This document shows positions 43,818-54,224 of a DNA stretch of 64,000 nucleotides, piece by piece. The position numbers and the translations under genes are program-made. The stretch's first letter is position 1. Every line of letters starts with the position of its first letter. The notes under the pieces were generated by a model. It had not been told where the DNA came from and searched no databases. It was given only the letters and a program-made list of their open reading frames with translations. The stretch is from Chamaesiphon minutus PCC 6605 (lineage in GTDB: Bacteria > Cyanobacteriota > Cyanobacteriia > Cyanobacteriales > Chamaesiphonaceae). The DNA lies in contig NC_019697.1 of assembly GCF_000317145.1 (NCBI RefSeq), positions 5,034,886-5,098,885 on the forward strand, written 5' to 3'.

Positions 43818-44843
43818 ATGTCCCGCTCCAAAGCCCTCCAATACTACCTGACTGCGCGGTTGCTCCTAGCTCCCTTGATGTTATGGACGATCGTTACCCT
43901 AGTCTTTTTCTTGCTCAAAGCCACACCTGGCGATCCGGCAGATGCCTTTTTAGGCAATCGTGCCTCAGAAGCAGTCAAAGCAGAATTAAGAGAACAATTA
44001 GGACTAAATCGACCGATATATGTACAGTATTTTAGCTACTTATTCAATCTCCTCCAGGGAGACTTTGGTAAATCGATTACTAGTTCTGGGAAATATGTTG
44101 TAGATGTAATTCGCGAAAACTTTCCAGCTACATTAGAACTTGCGATCGGCAGTATGTTAGTCGCTTTTATCGTCGGCGTCACTGTCGGCACGATTTCGGC
44201 ATCTCGTCCCGGTACGGTTTCCGAAGCCAGCGGGAGATTATTTGGGATAATTAGCTATTCCTTGCCGATTTTTTGGGTGGGGATGTTATTGCAATTAGTC
44301 TTTGCCGTGCAATTACGTATTTTCCCCCTCGGTGGGAGATTTCCGGCAAACTTAACACCGCCAGCCAAAATTACCGGACTATATTCGATCGATAGTTTAT
44401 TGCACTTCGACCTGGGCAGCTTTTTTGTCTCGCTGCATCATCTGGCTTTACCATGTCTGACACTAGGCGTTCTACTTAGCGGCATCTTCGAGCGAATCGT
44501 GCGAGTGAATCTCAAGCAAAGTATGAAAGCCGAATATGTCGAAGCCGCCAGAGCCAGAGGTATTCCCGAACAGAAGATTCTGATCTCTCATTCGCTCAAA
44601 AATGCAATGATTCCAGTCATTACCGTCTTGGGTTTGACCACTGCTTCTCTCTTGGGTGGTGCGGTACTCACCGAAGTTACCTTTTCTTGGCCGGGATTGG
44701 CAAGTCAATTATACGAAGCCATCTCCAATCGGGATTATCCCACAGTCCAAGGTATTATGGTCTTCTTTGCCGCGATCGTGGTAATTGCCAGTATCCTCAT
44801 CGATCTCATCAACGCCTGGATCGATCCACGCATTAAATACTAA
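43818..44843 (+). CDS. Dipeptide/oligopeptide-type ABC permease, DppB-like
   Basis: Length 341 aa, six membrane helices. N-terminal signature LMLWTIVTLVFFLLKATPGD, then LREQLGLNRPIYVQYFSYL. The ATPase-contacting EAA loop is EYVEAARARGIPEQKILISH. Partner of the binding protein at 41778, with the S23 cassette in between. The DppC-type permease and ATPases are not found in this window. Confidence 0.92.
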   Translation: MSRSKALQYYLTARLLLAPLMLWTIVTLVFFLLKATPGDPADAFLGNRASEAVKAELREQLGLNRPIYVQYFSYLFNLLQGDFGKSITSSGKYVVDVIRENFPATLELAIGSMLVAFIVGVTVGTISASRPGTVSEASGRLFGIISYSLPIFWVGMLLQLVFAVQLRIFPLGGRFPANLTPPAKITGLYSIDSLLHFDLGSFFVSLHHLALPCLTLGVLLSGIFERIVRVNLKQSMKAEYVEAARARGIPEQKILISHSLKNAMIPVITVLGLTTASLLGGAVLTEVTFSWPGLASQLYEAISNRDYPTVQGIMVFFAAIVVIASILIDLINAWIDPRIKY

Positions 44844-44853
44844 CCAATCGCCT

Positions 44854-45050
44854 AAAAATCCCCTCCTAGGAGGGGTGCCCATCGGGCGGGGTGGGTTCGC
44901 CATCTATACTAATTACCAATAATCTAACATGACCATCAACGTCAAATTATCCTCGATTTAAGAGTGCTAAATTCGATCGAAGACGGATTGGTAAATAGTG
45001 AGGATCTACCCACCCCGCCCTACGGGCACCCCTCCCAAGAGGGGATTTTT
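44854..45050. repeat. 197-bp MITE-like element
   Basis: 43-bp imperfect terminal inverted repeats (44854-44896 and 45008-45050, about 39 of 43 matching), each starting AAAAATCCCCTC and itself internally palindromic (CCTCCTAGGAGG). No gene inside. A decayed relative lies near 35994. Confidence 0.75.
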
Positions 45051-45094
45051 TTTGATAGGTTGCGTATTGAGGAATCTAATGTTCCCACATACCT

Positions 45095-45376
45095 TTAATC
45101 TTGAAACTGTGCTAAATATTTAGCCTCATTGCTACGATCGATCGCCAATAAGCCGCCATAACTAGCTCCGGTTAATGCCAATGTCAGAAAAGTAGCGATC
45201 GCTAAACGCTGTGGCTCATTTTGAATATCTTCGATCGAAATCTTTATAGATTTTACCCGATCTGCTTTTTCCTCTTTTTGAGCAATTTGTAATGCCTGTC
45301 GATCGTCGGCGATTGCTTCTTCCTTCCTACCTAACTGATGTTTAGCAAATGCGCGATCGCTATATAAATAACTATC
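45095..45376 (-). pseudogene. C-terminal remnant of a TPR protein
   Basis: The minus-strand frame from 45376 to the TAA at 45095 encodes a TPR-like helix pair (YLYSDRAFAKHQLGRKEEAI, ADDRQALQIAQKEEKADRV) followed by a hydrophobic tail (ATFLTLALTGASYGGLLAID). A TAG directly precedes it and there is no start codon, so the 5' part has been lost. The stretch up to 45641 has no gene, only two TATAAT words upstream of the next gene. Confidence 0.55.
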
Positions 45377-45641
45377 CTACAACAAGTGCAATGGTACGTA
45401 AAACTATTAGCGATCGATGTACTATTCGGAAGTCTTTAGTCAATTGAGGTGGAGGATTGAAGACTAGAATATCTGGACTCGGTCGCTCGATCGTCATAGT
45501 AAGGAAGAGGATGAGGCTACCTTTGTTACTATGCCCACTTTGAGAATTTTCATATCATTGCGATCGATATCCAATTGACTGTGAGATCGAGTTATATAAT
45601 AAGTAAGCTAGCTATAATAACTCTAGCGAAAAATAAGATTG

Positions 45642-47099
45642 ATGAAATCTCTTTCCGCTCTTTTAATTGTCGATCTTCAGAACGATTTCTTATCCCAGGA
45701 CGGTGCTTTTAGTAAGTGGCATATCGAACCCCAACAACTCTGCGATGCTGTCAATTGGTTGGTACAAGCCGCACGACAACAACAGCGACAGGTAGTGTGG
45801 ATTGCTTCTAATTATGGCGAAGTCACTGGAGAGCCTGAAGAACTCCAAGGTAAAACCCACATTGGGAAGTTTTGTTGTGTCAAAGATACTTGGGGTAGCA
45901 AAATCGTTCCGGCTTTGCAAAGTGCTTTTGAGCAAAGAACGGATGATGAACTTGCGATCGTCAAATATTGGTACGATGCTTTCGTTGGCGTAGCCTCTCA
46001 GAATGAGAATCGGACGACATTGCACGAATGGTTACAAGCAAAGCAAATTACCAAACTGTCTATTTGTGGCGTCCCGACGAATGTGTGTGTGTTTCAGACT
46101 GCCAAGTCTGCGCTGCGCTTGGGCTATCAGGTAGAGATTTTAGAAGAAGCTACTTCTGCCAGCACGCCAGGTAAACACCTACTGGCAATTCGCGAACTGG
46201 AAAAACTCGGCGGTACCACCAGACACTGGGGAGAACTGCTCTCCGAAAGCAATCCAGTCCGACTGAGCGGTATTGCTGGCGATAGTAGTTTGGATTGTGC
46301 GGCTCTCTCGTCTTGCATTGATGAGAGTACATTCGAGACTCTGCACGATGAGGTGGCTTGGCATCACATGATTCATCGCGGTAGCGCGGTACCGCGTCTG
46401 ATTGCGCTCCAAGGCATGAAGGAAGCCGATGGCGTCGAACCCTTGTACCGCCACCCAGCAGACGAGCAGCCCCCTTTAACCTACTGGACGCCGACTGTTG
46501 ATGCGATTCGACAAGAGGTGGAAGGTCGCATCGGTCATCCATTAAATCATTGTTTGATTCAACTCTATCGCAACGGGCGCGATTTTATCGGCGAACATGC
46601 GGATAAAACGCTGGATGTGATGCGTCCTTCTTTGATTGTCAACGTCTCGCTGGGAGCCACGCGCTCGATGTTATTTCGATCGAAAACAACCAAAGGAACG
46701 GTACCCCAAAAACTGCCGTTACCCCACGGCTCGTTGTTTATGTTGAACTTAGAGAGCAACCAAAAGTTCTATCACGGTATCAAACAACTGGGGAGCGACA
46801 GCACGGATGCACTGCGAATTTCGTTGACGCTGCGGTACATCGGCACCTATTACGATCCTATTAATGGAGCCGTCTGGGGGATCGGTGCGCCCAGCAAAAC
46901 CAGAGCGGAGGCAAATGCTAGAGTTAAATGGAGCGATTCTCTTTCCCTTGAAGAAAAACTTGCCAAGGAAACCGCAGAAGCCGATTGCCTGTTGAGACTC
47001 TTTCGCGAGGAAAATATTAATGAGAATTTCGATGCCAATGCCTATCAGCCTGGATTCGATATTTTAGATTTTCAAGGATTTGTCGATCGACGATCGTGA
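45642..47099 (+). CDS. Isochorismatase-like hydrolase fused to AlkB-like dioxygenase
   Basis: Length 485 aa from ATG 45642 (a TTG precedes it in frame). Residues 1-200 match cysteine hydrolases of the isochorismatase/nicotinamidase fold: LLIVDLQNDFLSQDG with the Asp, a Lys in IVKYWYDAF and the nucleophile Cys in ICGVPTNVCVFQ. Residues 240-410 match AlkB-type 2-oxoglutarate/Fe(II) oxygenases: NHCLIQLYRNGRDFIGEHAD with the HxD pair, distal His in NQKFYHGIKQ and the 2OG-binding Arg in ALRISLTLRYIG. A helical C-terminal tail follows. Both active sites look complete. The fusion suggests sequential chemistry on one substrate or repair coupled to nucleotide scavenging; neither is proven. Confidence 0.88.
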   Translation: MKSLSALLIVDLQNDFLSQDGAFSKWHIEPQQLCDAVNWLVQAARQQQRQVVWIASNYGEVTGEPEELQGKTHIGKFCCVKDTWGSKIVPALQSAFEQRTDDELAIVKYWYDAFVGVASQNENRTTLHEWLQAKQITKLSICGVPTNVCVFQTAKSALRLGYQVEILEEATSASTPGKHLLAIRELEKLGGTTRHWGELLSESNPVRLSGIAGDSSLDCAALSSCIDESTFETLHDEVAWHHMIHRGSAVPRLIALQGMKEADGVEPLYRHPADEQPPLTYWTPTVDAIRQEVEGRIGHPLNHCLIQLYRNGRDFIGEHADKTLDVMRPSLIVNVSLGATRSMLFRSKTTKGTVPQKLPLPHGSLFMLNLESNQKFYHGIKQLGSDSTDALRISLTLRYIGTYYDPINGAVWGIGAPSKTRAEANARVKWSDSLSLEEKLAKETAEADCLLRLFREENINENFDANAYQPGFDILDFQGFVDRRS

Positions 47100-47210
47100 T
47101 TACCTACCGCCAGTATATGGTAGCGATCGACAGTAAAATTAGAGATGTAATGATGGTCGAGATATCCGCTCTGACCTGCTGGGCTTGAGACCCATTTTCT
47201 TGGTAAAGTC

Positions 47211-48023
47211 ATGACATCCTTCAGCTTAAATATCGAAGTCACATTTATTGATGATGCTACTGATGAATCGATCGGTGTTACCCAAATACCAGCTAATAAT
47301 CTGCCAGATTCATTCGAGCGAGACACCATTATCAACCTTAGTGGCGCAGATTGGAATGTCCTGAATGCGCGACCAAAAACTCGCGCTCAGTACACGAAAT
47401 CCAAAACATTGATCTTGTGGATTCGTCGAATAGAAATGGTTAATCCCCACGATATTCTCTACAGCCTCCCTTCAATCTGCGATCCGATTCCAGAAGTAAA
47501 CGATCGAGATATTTCCGGTGATGAATTGACAATTGCTGAAGATGATTGGCGGCAATTTGAATTAATTTCTAATAAACTAGCCGATAAGGTTGATAAGGAA
47601 ATTGCGAAAATTCGACTCATTAATGAAAATGCCGCTGTAGGAGTGGGCTGGCGAGAAATGCACATTCGCAAGAAACCAGAAATCCCGATCGCCAGCAATA
47701 TTGCCTTGCCTCATTTAGCAAGTTTATTGAAAGTACCCAATAAATCTACAGGCATAACTTACCATGGCTCGCGATCGCTAATTACTGACGGTTATTCATT
47801 GACATTAAATGATGACTTTTCTGTATATGGAATAGCTCCAAATGGCAGAGTACAAGTAATTGCGATCGGTCAAGATTCCAATATATCCGCAAGCGTAGAA
47901 TCGATCGAGCTACTCCTACAAATCGCTCGCAAATTCAATCTCGATTTGGTACATTGGTGTCGTTGTATCCGCGTCAGTCCAGACGATCCAGCCTTTCGAT
48001 CTTTGTTAGCGCAAAGTGAATAG
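47211..48023 (+). CDS. Hypothetical protein
   Basis: Length 270 aa. No signal or membrane segment. N-terminal beta-rich region (SFSLNIEVTFIDDATDESIG), a charged helix near 115-145 (LISNKLADKVDKEIAKIRLI) and a C-terminal alpha/beta part with LDLVHWCRCIRVSPDDPAF. No family recognised. It sits 111 bp after the isochorismatase-AlkB fusion on the same strand, so it could be cotranscribed. Confidence 0.7.
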   Translation: MTSFSLNIEVTFIDDATDESIGVTQIPANNLPDSFERDTIINLSGADWNVLNARPKTRAQYTKSKTLILWIRRIEMVNPHDILYSLPSICDPIPEVNDRDISGDELTIAEDDWRQFELISNKLADKVDKEIAKIRLINENAAVGVGWREMHIRKKPEIPIASNIALPHLASLLKVPNKSTGITYHGSRSLITDGYSLTLNDDFSVYGIAPNGRVQVIAIGQDSNISASVESIELLLQIARKFNLDLVHWCRCIRVSPDDPAFRSLLAQSE

Positions 48024-48024
48024 G

Positions 48025-48047
48025 CTTTAGGCTTTAGGCTTGAGGAT
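48025..48047. repeat. TTTAGGC heptamer repeat
   Basis: About three tandem copies (GGCTTTAGGCTTTAGGCTTG) right after the stop codon of the hypothetical gene, followed by a C-rich tract to 48105. Confidence 0.7.
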
Positions 48048-48109
48048 TAACTTCTCCCAGTCCCCCCGTCTCCCCGTCCCCCAGTCGCCCCCTCTCTCCC
48101 TCCCCACAT

Positions 48110-48601
48110 ATGCCCCAACGCATCCCACCCCAGCCAGGCCAAGAATCAGTCTGGGACTACCCGCGACCCCCACGTTTAGAGCCTGTTAGCAAACGAATTC
48201 AGATTATCTTTAACGGTCAAACCATCGCAGACACCACTGCTGGCTATCGCGTGCTCGAAACCAGCCATCCGCCTGTATATTACTTACCCCCCGCAGATAT
48301 TCAGATGCAATATTTGCAAGCGACGACACGCGGTTCTTTCTGCGAGTGGAAGGGTAATGCTCTGTATTATCACCTCAGCGTCGGCGATAAGCGCGTTGAA
48401 AACGTGGCTTGGGCGTATCCAACCCCCACCAAGAATTTTCAATCGATCGCGAATTATCTAGCTTTCTACGCGCAGCCGATGGATGCTTGTTATGTCAATA
48501 GCGAGTTGGTAACACCCCAACCTGGCGAGTTCTATGGCGGTTGGATTACCAAAGATATCGTCGGGCCATTTAAGGGCACTCCTGGAAGCTGGGGTTGGTA
48601 A
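48110..48601 (+). CDS. DUF427 protein
   Basis: Length 163 aa, single DUF427 domain: RIQIIFNGQTIADTTAGYRV, RVLETSHPPVYYLPPADI, SFCEWKGNALYYHLSVGD and ENVAWAYPTPTKNF. The family is a small beta-tent-like fold found widely in bacteria, with no established reaction. No signal peptide. The start has a C-rich leader with no clear ribosome site. Confidence 0.85.
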   Translation: MPQRIPPQPGQESVWDYPRPPRLEPVSKRIQIIFNGQTIADTTAGYRVLETSHPPVYYLPPADIQMQYLQATTRGSFCEWKGNALYYHLSVGDKRVENVAWAYPTPTKNFQSIANYLAFYAQPMDACYVNSELVTPQPGEFYGGWITKDIVGPFKGTPGSWGW

Positions 48602-48650
48602 CCTCACATCTTGCATTAATAGATAGAGACTAGTACCAGCATAAATCTGA

Positions 48651-48711
48651 GGGTACCCACAAGGGGCACCCATACACAATTAACCTGTAGGGGTGCCCCT
48701 TGTGGGTACCC
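48651..48711. repeat. Inverted repeat of the GGGTACCCACAAGGGG word
   Basis: A perfect 21-bp stem, 48651-48671 with 48691-48711, around a 19-base loop. The same 21-mer occurs at 27912-27932 and 28097-28117, so it is a dispersed family in this genome. Confidence 0.85.
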
Positions 48712-48758
48712 TGGGTCTACACCAAGCACTAGTAGATTTCAACTGATGCAATACGTGA

Positions 48759-49019
48759 GTAAACACATTTGTCGAGAACGATCTCATCAGAGAAATCCCC
48801 TCTACACGCAAGAAACGCTGGATTATTCTCAAGTGGTTGGTGCAGAAGTTTGAATTCGATCGACTCTATCCCGAACAGGAGCTAAACGCGATAATTAAGC
48901 CCATCCACTGGGATACTGCGACTCTTCGACGGGAAATGGTTGGGTACAACATGCTGTTTAGGGAGCACAGTATCTATCAGCGCGTTCCCGCATCCGACTG
49001 GCGAATCGATACCAACTAA
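48759..49019 (+). pseudogene. DUF2087-type domain, start codon missing
   Basis: The open frame from 48759 to the TAA at 49017-49019 reads STRKKRWIILKWLVQKFEF, YPEQELNAIIKPIHWDTATL and RREMVGYNMLFREHSIYQRV, matching the DUF2087 winged-helix-like domain over nearly its whole length. No ATG, GTG or TTG occurs before the domain; the only start (TTG 48837) would delete its first third. It is therefore probably a relic or a fragment of a larger gene. Confidence 0.6.
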
Positions 49020-49432
49020 CTAATCGATCGGTAATCTCAGCACCAAAACTCAATCGATTGTTTGTAAAATAGAGATCCTCTCTAGATTTGCATCTAACTT
49101 CACGACCTGTTATTTTAGATATTCCTGAGTAAATCATCGTTGAAATCGTAGATATTCATCGATCGAAATCCTCTGCGATCGGGCAGTTGATTGACTCCCA
49201 TCACTCGTACCTAGAAGCTCGCATATTTTTCGGCGGCTACATCGAGAGCGTTAGCAAAGCGGACAAAGTAGCCAGCTATACATAAAATCAACTCGAAATC
49301 CTGGTAGAAGCTATAGATCCGTGTTAACAGCACTATCGATTTTGTCACCATTGGCGGCTGCTGTCGATCGAATGCGCCGCAAACGCTCCACCCTTATTAA
49401 ATCACCTATCGCGCTGCCCGCACTATCCAACT
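49020..49432. other. Leader of glutamate synthase
   Basis: No gene seen. Probable promoter region for the large synthase gene, but no box stands out enough to mark. Confidence 0.4.
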
Positions 49433-52400
49433 ATGAACCACTCAGACAATCATTGGCGCATGAACCATTCCTCTGTTTCGACTGCTGCTAACCAAGAACC
49501 TTATCTCGGCCCGCGTTGGTTGGTAGAAGAACGGGATGCTTGCGGGGTGGGTTTTATTGCTTGTCCGTCAGGAGAAACCAGCCACAAGCTGATTCAACAG
49601 ACGTTGACGGCTTTGACTTGTATGGAGCATCGTGGGGGTTGTAGTGCCGATCGCGACTCTGGCGACGGTGCGGGGATTTTGACGCAGGTTCCTTGGGCGT
49701 TATTCGATCCGTTAGTGCAAGGTAAAGATCGATCGCGGCTGGGTGTAGGAATGGTATTTTTACCCCAGGATGCTGCTAAACGTGCTGTGGCAAAAAAGAT
49801 CGTTGCTGAGGTCGTCACTCAAGAGCAATGTGAATTAATCGGCTGGCGCGAAGTTCCGGTCGATCCAGAGACATTGGGCACTCAAGCACGCGAAAATCAG
49901 CCATACATCGAGCAGGTAGTCATCGCTGGAACTAGCACTGAGGATGAATTGGAGCGACAGCTATATTTGGTGCGCCGCAAGATCGTTAAGGCTATCCAAG
50001 CTGACGGGACGATCGAGCCTGGAGATGATTTTTATATCTGTTCGCTCTCCAATCGGACGATCGTCTACAAGGGGATGGTACGCTCGGCAGTATTGGGCGA
50101 GTTTTATAGCGACTTGACTAACCCAGAATTTACGGCGGCATTTGCTGTATATCATCGCCGCTTTAGCACCAATACCCTGCCTAAATGGCCGCTGGCACAA
50201 CCGATGCGGATGTTGGGACATAATGGCGAAATCAATACCCTGTTGGGCAATATCAACGGGATGACGGCGCGGGAAAGCGACCTCAATCATCCGATGTGGA
50301 ACGACAGATTGCGAGAGTTACAGCCGATTCTCAATCTCGATAATAGCGATTCGGGGACACTAGATAACGTCTTGGAATTGATCGTCCGCTCTGGTCGGAG
50401 TCCGATCGAAGGGCTGGCGATTATGGTACCAGAAGCTTATAAAAATCAGCCAGAATTAGATAAATATCCCGAAATTACGGACTTCTACGAATACTATTCG
50501 GGATTGCAAGAAGCTTGGGATGGGCCAGCTTTACTATCGTTTAGCGATGGTAAAGTTGTCGGCGCGTCACTCGATCGCAATGGCTTACGACCAGCGCGGT
50601 ACTGTATTACCAAAGATGGCTATATCTACGTCGGTTCTGAAGCTGGCGTGGTCGATTTACCTGTCGAGGAAATCGTCGAAAAAGGTCGGCTCGGCCCCGG
50701 AGAGACGATCGTCGTAGACTTAGAAACCAAAGAGATTCTCCATAATTGGGAAGTCAAAGAACGAATCGCGCGCGCGCATCCCTACGGTGCATGGCTCAAA
50801 GAATATCGTCAAACATTAACCAGCCAAGCGTTTGAAAATACTCTAAAAGTAGAACCGTCGAATCTGCTCAATCAGCAGACGGCATTCGGCTACACCGAAG
50901 AAGACATCGCCATGATCGTCAATGACATGGCAGAAAACGGCAAAGAGCCGACGTTCTGCATGGGCGATGATATTCCCTTGGCGGTATTGTCCGAAAAAGC
51001 GCATCCCCTATACGATTATTTCAAACAACGCTTCGCCCAGGTCACCAACCCCGCGATCGACCCGTTGCGCGAAAAATTAGTGATGTCGCTCGATGTCAGC
51101 CTGGGTAAAAAGGGGAACTTACTCGAAGCCAAACCCGAACATGCGGGGATGTTAAAGTTAACTAGTCCCATTCTAAATGAGGCGGAATTAGAAGTAATTA
51201 AAACTTCCTCCCTCGGCAGTGAATTTCTTTCGACACTGTATTCAGTTAACGATGGCGTCGGCGGATTGAAACTGGCGATCGACAAATTGTGCGCTACCGC
51301 GCTCGCTGCTGTCAATGCAGGCAAACAAATTCTCATCCTCAGCGATTGGTCGGCTGACGGCTTAACCGATGCAATCACTTATATTCCCCCGCTCGTCGCT
51401 GTCGGTGCGGTGCATCATTACCTCACTGAGCAAGGCTTGCGCGCGCGCACTTCGATCGTCGTCGATACCGCTCAGTGTTGGAGTACCCACCATTTCGCCT
51501 GTCTGATCGGTTTTGGGGCATCCGCCGTCTGTCCGTATCTGGCTTGGGAATCCGTTCGCAGTTGGTGGCATTCCTCTAAAACCCAAGCCGCCATCGGTCG
51601 GGGCGAACTTCAGATTACGATCGATAAAGCGCAAGCTAACTACCGTAAAGCGATCGAAGATGGCTTGCTCAAAATCCTCTCTAAAATGGGGATTTCCTTG
51701 CTCTCATCCTATCAAGGAGCGCAAATCTTTGAAGCGATCGGGATCGGACGCGAAGTTCTAGATATCGCCTTCAAAGGCACCACTTCCCGCATCGGTGGCT
51801 TGACGATGGCCGATATCGCTCAAGAAACGATGACTTTTCATCACAAAGCCTTCCCCAAAGAACTCAAGAAACTCGAAAACCTCGGCTTCTTCAACTACCG
51901 TCCCAGTGGCGAGTACCACATGAATAGCCCCCAACTCGCCAAAGCTCTCCACAAAGCCGTGGATGCTTATGCGACTCAGGAAGGTTACGACCACTATGAG
52001 ACTTATAAAAAGTATCTCCAAGACCGTCCCTTAACAGCCCTACGCGACTTATTAGACTTCAAGAGCGATCGTCAGCCGATTGCCCTCGATGAAGTCGAGT
52101 CTGTCAGCGAGATTGTCACCCGCTTCTGTACGGGCGGCATGTCTCTGGGCGCACTCTCTCGTGAAGCCCATGAAGTCCTCGCCATCGCCATGAACCGCAT
52201 TGGCGCGAAATCTAATAGCGGCGAAGGCGGCGAAGATCCGGTACGGTATAAAACGATCGACGATGCCGTCGATGGTAAATCCGCGATCTTGCCCCACCTC
52301 AAAGGCTTGCGCAATGGTGACACCGCTAAAAGTGCGATCGTCCAAATCGCATCGGGACGCTTTGGTGTCACCCCGCAATACCTAATTAACGGCAAACAAA

Positions 52401-54055
52401 TCGAAATCAAACTCGCTCAGGGTGCGAAACCAGGTGAAGGCGGTCAACTTCCAGGGCCAAAAGTCAGCCAATACATCGCCATGCTCCGCCGCTCCAAACC
52501 CGGCGTGATGTTAATTTCACCCCCACCGCACCACGATATTTACTCGATCGAAGATCTAGAGCAACTCATCCACGATCTCCACCAAATCAACCCCAAAGCG
52601 AAAGTCTCCGTCAAACTCGTCGCCGAAATTGGCATCGGCACGATCGCCGCAGGCGTCGCCAAAGCCAACGCCGACATCATCCAAATCTCTGGACACGACG
52701 GCGGTACGGGTGCCTCCCCCCTCTCCAGCATCAAACATGCAGGCAGTCCTTGGGAACTCGGTTTAACCGAAGTTCACCGCGTCCTAATGAACAATCAACT
52801 TCGCGATCGAGTATTATTGCGTGTGGATGGTGGATTAAAATCCGGTTGGGATATTATCGTCGCCGCCCTGATGGGAGCCGAAGAATACGGCTTTGGCTCG
52901 ATCGCGATGATTGCCGAAGGCTGCATTATGGCACGAGTCTGTCATACCAATAAATGTCCCGTCGGTGTCGCCTCCCAGCGAGAAGATCTCCGTGCCCGCT
53001 TCCCCGGCATCCCCGAACAAGTTGTTAACTTCTTCCTATTCATTGCCGAAGAAGTCCGCAGCATTTTAGCCCGTCTCGGCTACAAATCTCTCAACGACCT
53101 TATCGGACGTGCAGATCTATTTACCCTGCGCCCAGGCGCCAAATTAACCAAGTTAGAGAGCATAAATCTCGACTGCCTCACCCAACTGCCAGATACCAAA
53201 CTCGATCGATCCTTCCTCGTTCATGGCGATATCCATACCAACGGAGCCGTATTAGACGACGAAATCCTCGCAGATGTAGATATTCGGAACGCGATCGACA
53301 ACCAAGGCACCGCCACCAAATCCTACACCGTCGTCAATACCGATCGATCTGTGGGCGCGCGCATTTCTGGTGCGATCGCTGCTAAATACGGCGATAGCGC
53401 ATTTGAAGGACAACTCACCCTCAACTTCGAGGGAGCCGCCGGACAAAGCTTCGGCGCATTCAACCACGAAGGAGTCAGCCTCAACCTCACAGGCGAAAGC
53501 AACGACTACGTAGGCAAAGGCATCAACGGGGGCGAAATCGTCATCAAACCCTACACAGGCACGATCTTCGACACCAGCCGCAACGTCATCATCGGCAACA
53601 CCTGCCTCTACGGAGCCACAGGCGGCTACCTATATGCCAACGGACGCGCAGGCGAACGCTTCGCCGTCCGCAACTCCCGCGCCACAGCCGTAGTCGAAGG
53701 CACAGGCGATCACTGTTGCGAATACATGACAGGCGGTGTCGTCGTCGTCCTCGGCCAAGTCGGACGCAACGTCGGCGCAGGCATGACAGGCGGTTTGGGT
53801 TACTTCTTAGATGAAGACGACACCTTCATCGCCAAAATCAACCCCGAAATCGTCAAATGGCAACGGGTACAAACAGCCGCAGGCGAGAAGCAATTGAAGG
53901 ATCTAGTTGCAGCTCATGGTGCGAAAACCGGAAGTCAGAAAGCACAGGAAATCTTGAGTCGCTGGACGGAATATCTGCCTAAGTTCTGGCAGTTGGTACC
54001 TCCTTCGGAGGCGGAAACACCGGAGGCTAGTGCTAAACAGGCTGTGAGTGCTTAG
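49433..54055 (+). CDS. gltS: Ferredoxin-dependent glutamate synthase
   Basis: Length 1540 aa, full size. After a propeptide of about 33 residues the class-II amidotransferase begins at the catalytic Cys in [14 protein letters not shown]. Central and FMN domains follow, with [20 protein letters not shown] and [20 protein letters not shown]. The 3Fe-4S ligands are in [15 protein letters not shown]. The C-terminal GXGXG beta-helix carries [11 protein letters not shown] and [20 protein letters not shown]. It converts 2-oxoglutarate and glutamine to two glutamates with reduced ferredoxin, the main ammonium assimilation step in cyanobacteria. No small NADPH subunit gene is adjacent, which supports the ferredoxin type. 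A second in-frame ATG is nine codons downstream. Single transcript ending at 54076-54108. Confidence 0.97.
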   Translation: MNHSDNHWRMNHSSVSTAANQEPYLGPRWLVEERDACGVGFIACPSGETSHKLIQQTLTALTCMEHRGGCSADRDSGDGAGILTQVPWALFDPLVQGKDRSRLGVGMVFLPQDAAKRAVAKKIVAEVVTQEQCELIGWREVPVDPETLGTQARENQPYIEQVVIAGTSTEDELERQLYLVRRKIVKAIQADGTIEPGDDFYICSLSNRTIVYKGMVRSAVLGEFYSDLTNPEFTAAFAVYHRRFSTNTLPKWPLAQPMRMLGHNGEINTLLGNINGMTARESDLNHPMWNDRLRELQPILNLDNSDSGTLDNVLELIVRSGRSPIEGLAIMVPEAYKNQPELDKYPEITDFYEYYSGLQEAWDGPALLSFSDGKVVGASLDRNGLRPARYCITKDGYIYVGSEAGVVDLPVEEIVEKGRLGPGETIVVDLETKEILHNWEVKERIARAHPYGAWLKEYRQTLTSQAFENTLKVEPSNLLNQQTAFGYTEEDIAMIVNDMAENGKEPTFCMGDDIPLAVLSEKAHPLYDYFKQRFAQVTNPAIDPLREKLVMSLDVSLGKKGNLLEAKPEHAGMLKLTSPILNEAELEVIKTSSLGSEFLSTLYSVNDGVGGLKLAIDKLCATALAAVNAGKQILILSDWSADGLTDAITYIPPLVAVGAVHHYLTEQGLRARTSIVVDTAQCWSTHHFACLIGFGASAVCPYLAWESVRSWWHSSKTQAAIGRGELQITIDKAQANYRKAIEDGLLKILSKMGISLLSSYQGAQIFEAIGIGREVLDIAFKGTTSRIGGLTMADIAQETMTFHHKAFPKELKKLENLGFFNYRPSGEYHMNSPQLAKALHKAVDAYATQEGYDHYETYKKYLQDRPLTALRDLLDFKSDRQPIALDEVESVSEIVTRFCTGGMSLGALSREAHEVLAIAMNRIGAKSNSGEGGEDPVRYKTIDDAVDGKSAILPHLKGLRNGDTAKSAIVQIASGRFGVTPQYLINGKQIEIKLAQGAKPGEGGQLPGPKVSQYIAMLRRSKPGVMLISPPPHHDIYSIEDLEQLIHDLHQINPKAKVSVKLVAEIGIGTIAAGVAKANADIIQISGHDGGTGASPLSSIKHAGSPWELGLTEVHRVLMNNQLRDRVLLRVDGGLKSGWDIIVAALMGAEEYGFGSIAMIAEGCIMARVCHTNKCPVGVASQREDLRARFPGIPEQVVNFFLFIAEEVRSILARLGYKSLNDLIGRADLFTLRPGAKLTKLESINLDCLTQLPDTKLDRSFLVHGDIHTNGAVLDDEILADVDIRNAIDNQGTATKSYTVVNTDRSVGARISGAIAAKYGDSAFEGQLTLNFEGAAGQSFGAFNHEGVSLNLTGESNDYVGKGINGGEIVIKPYTGTIFDTSRNVIIGNTCLYGATGGYLYANGRAGERFAVRNSRATAVVEGTGDHCCEYMTGGVVVVLGQVGRNVGAGMTGGLGYFLDEDDTFIAKINPEIVKWQRVQTAAGEKQLKDLVAAHGAKTGSQKAQEILSRWTEYLPKFWQLVPPSEAETPEASAKQAVSA

Positions 54056-54075
54056 ATTCTGACATAACTCATGTG

Positions 54076-54108
54076 AGGTAAAGTGGATTGACCTACTTTA
54101 CCTTTTTT
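54076..54108 (+). terminator. Glutamate synthase terminator
   Basis: AGGTAAAGT at 54076-54084 pairs with ACTTTACCT at 54095-54103, followed by a T-run. Confidence 0.85.
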
Positions 54109-54224
54109 GTTGTGTGAGTCCATTTTAACTAATGTCTTAGTGGTGTCGAGTGTCAATATTTGGGAAGACTAATAGTATTGGTCGATCTATTCCTTGTTTA
54201 GTTTAGTATGGTGAGTAGTTTAAT

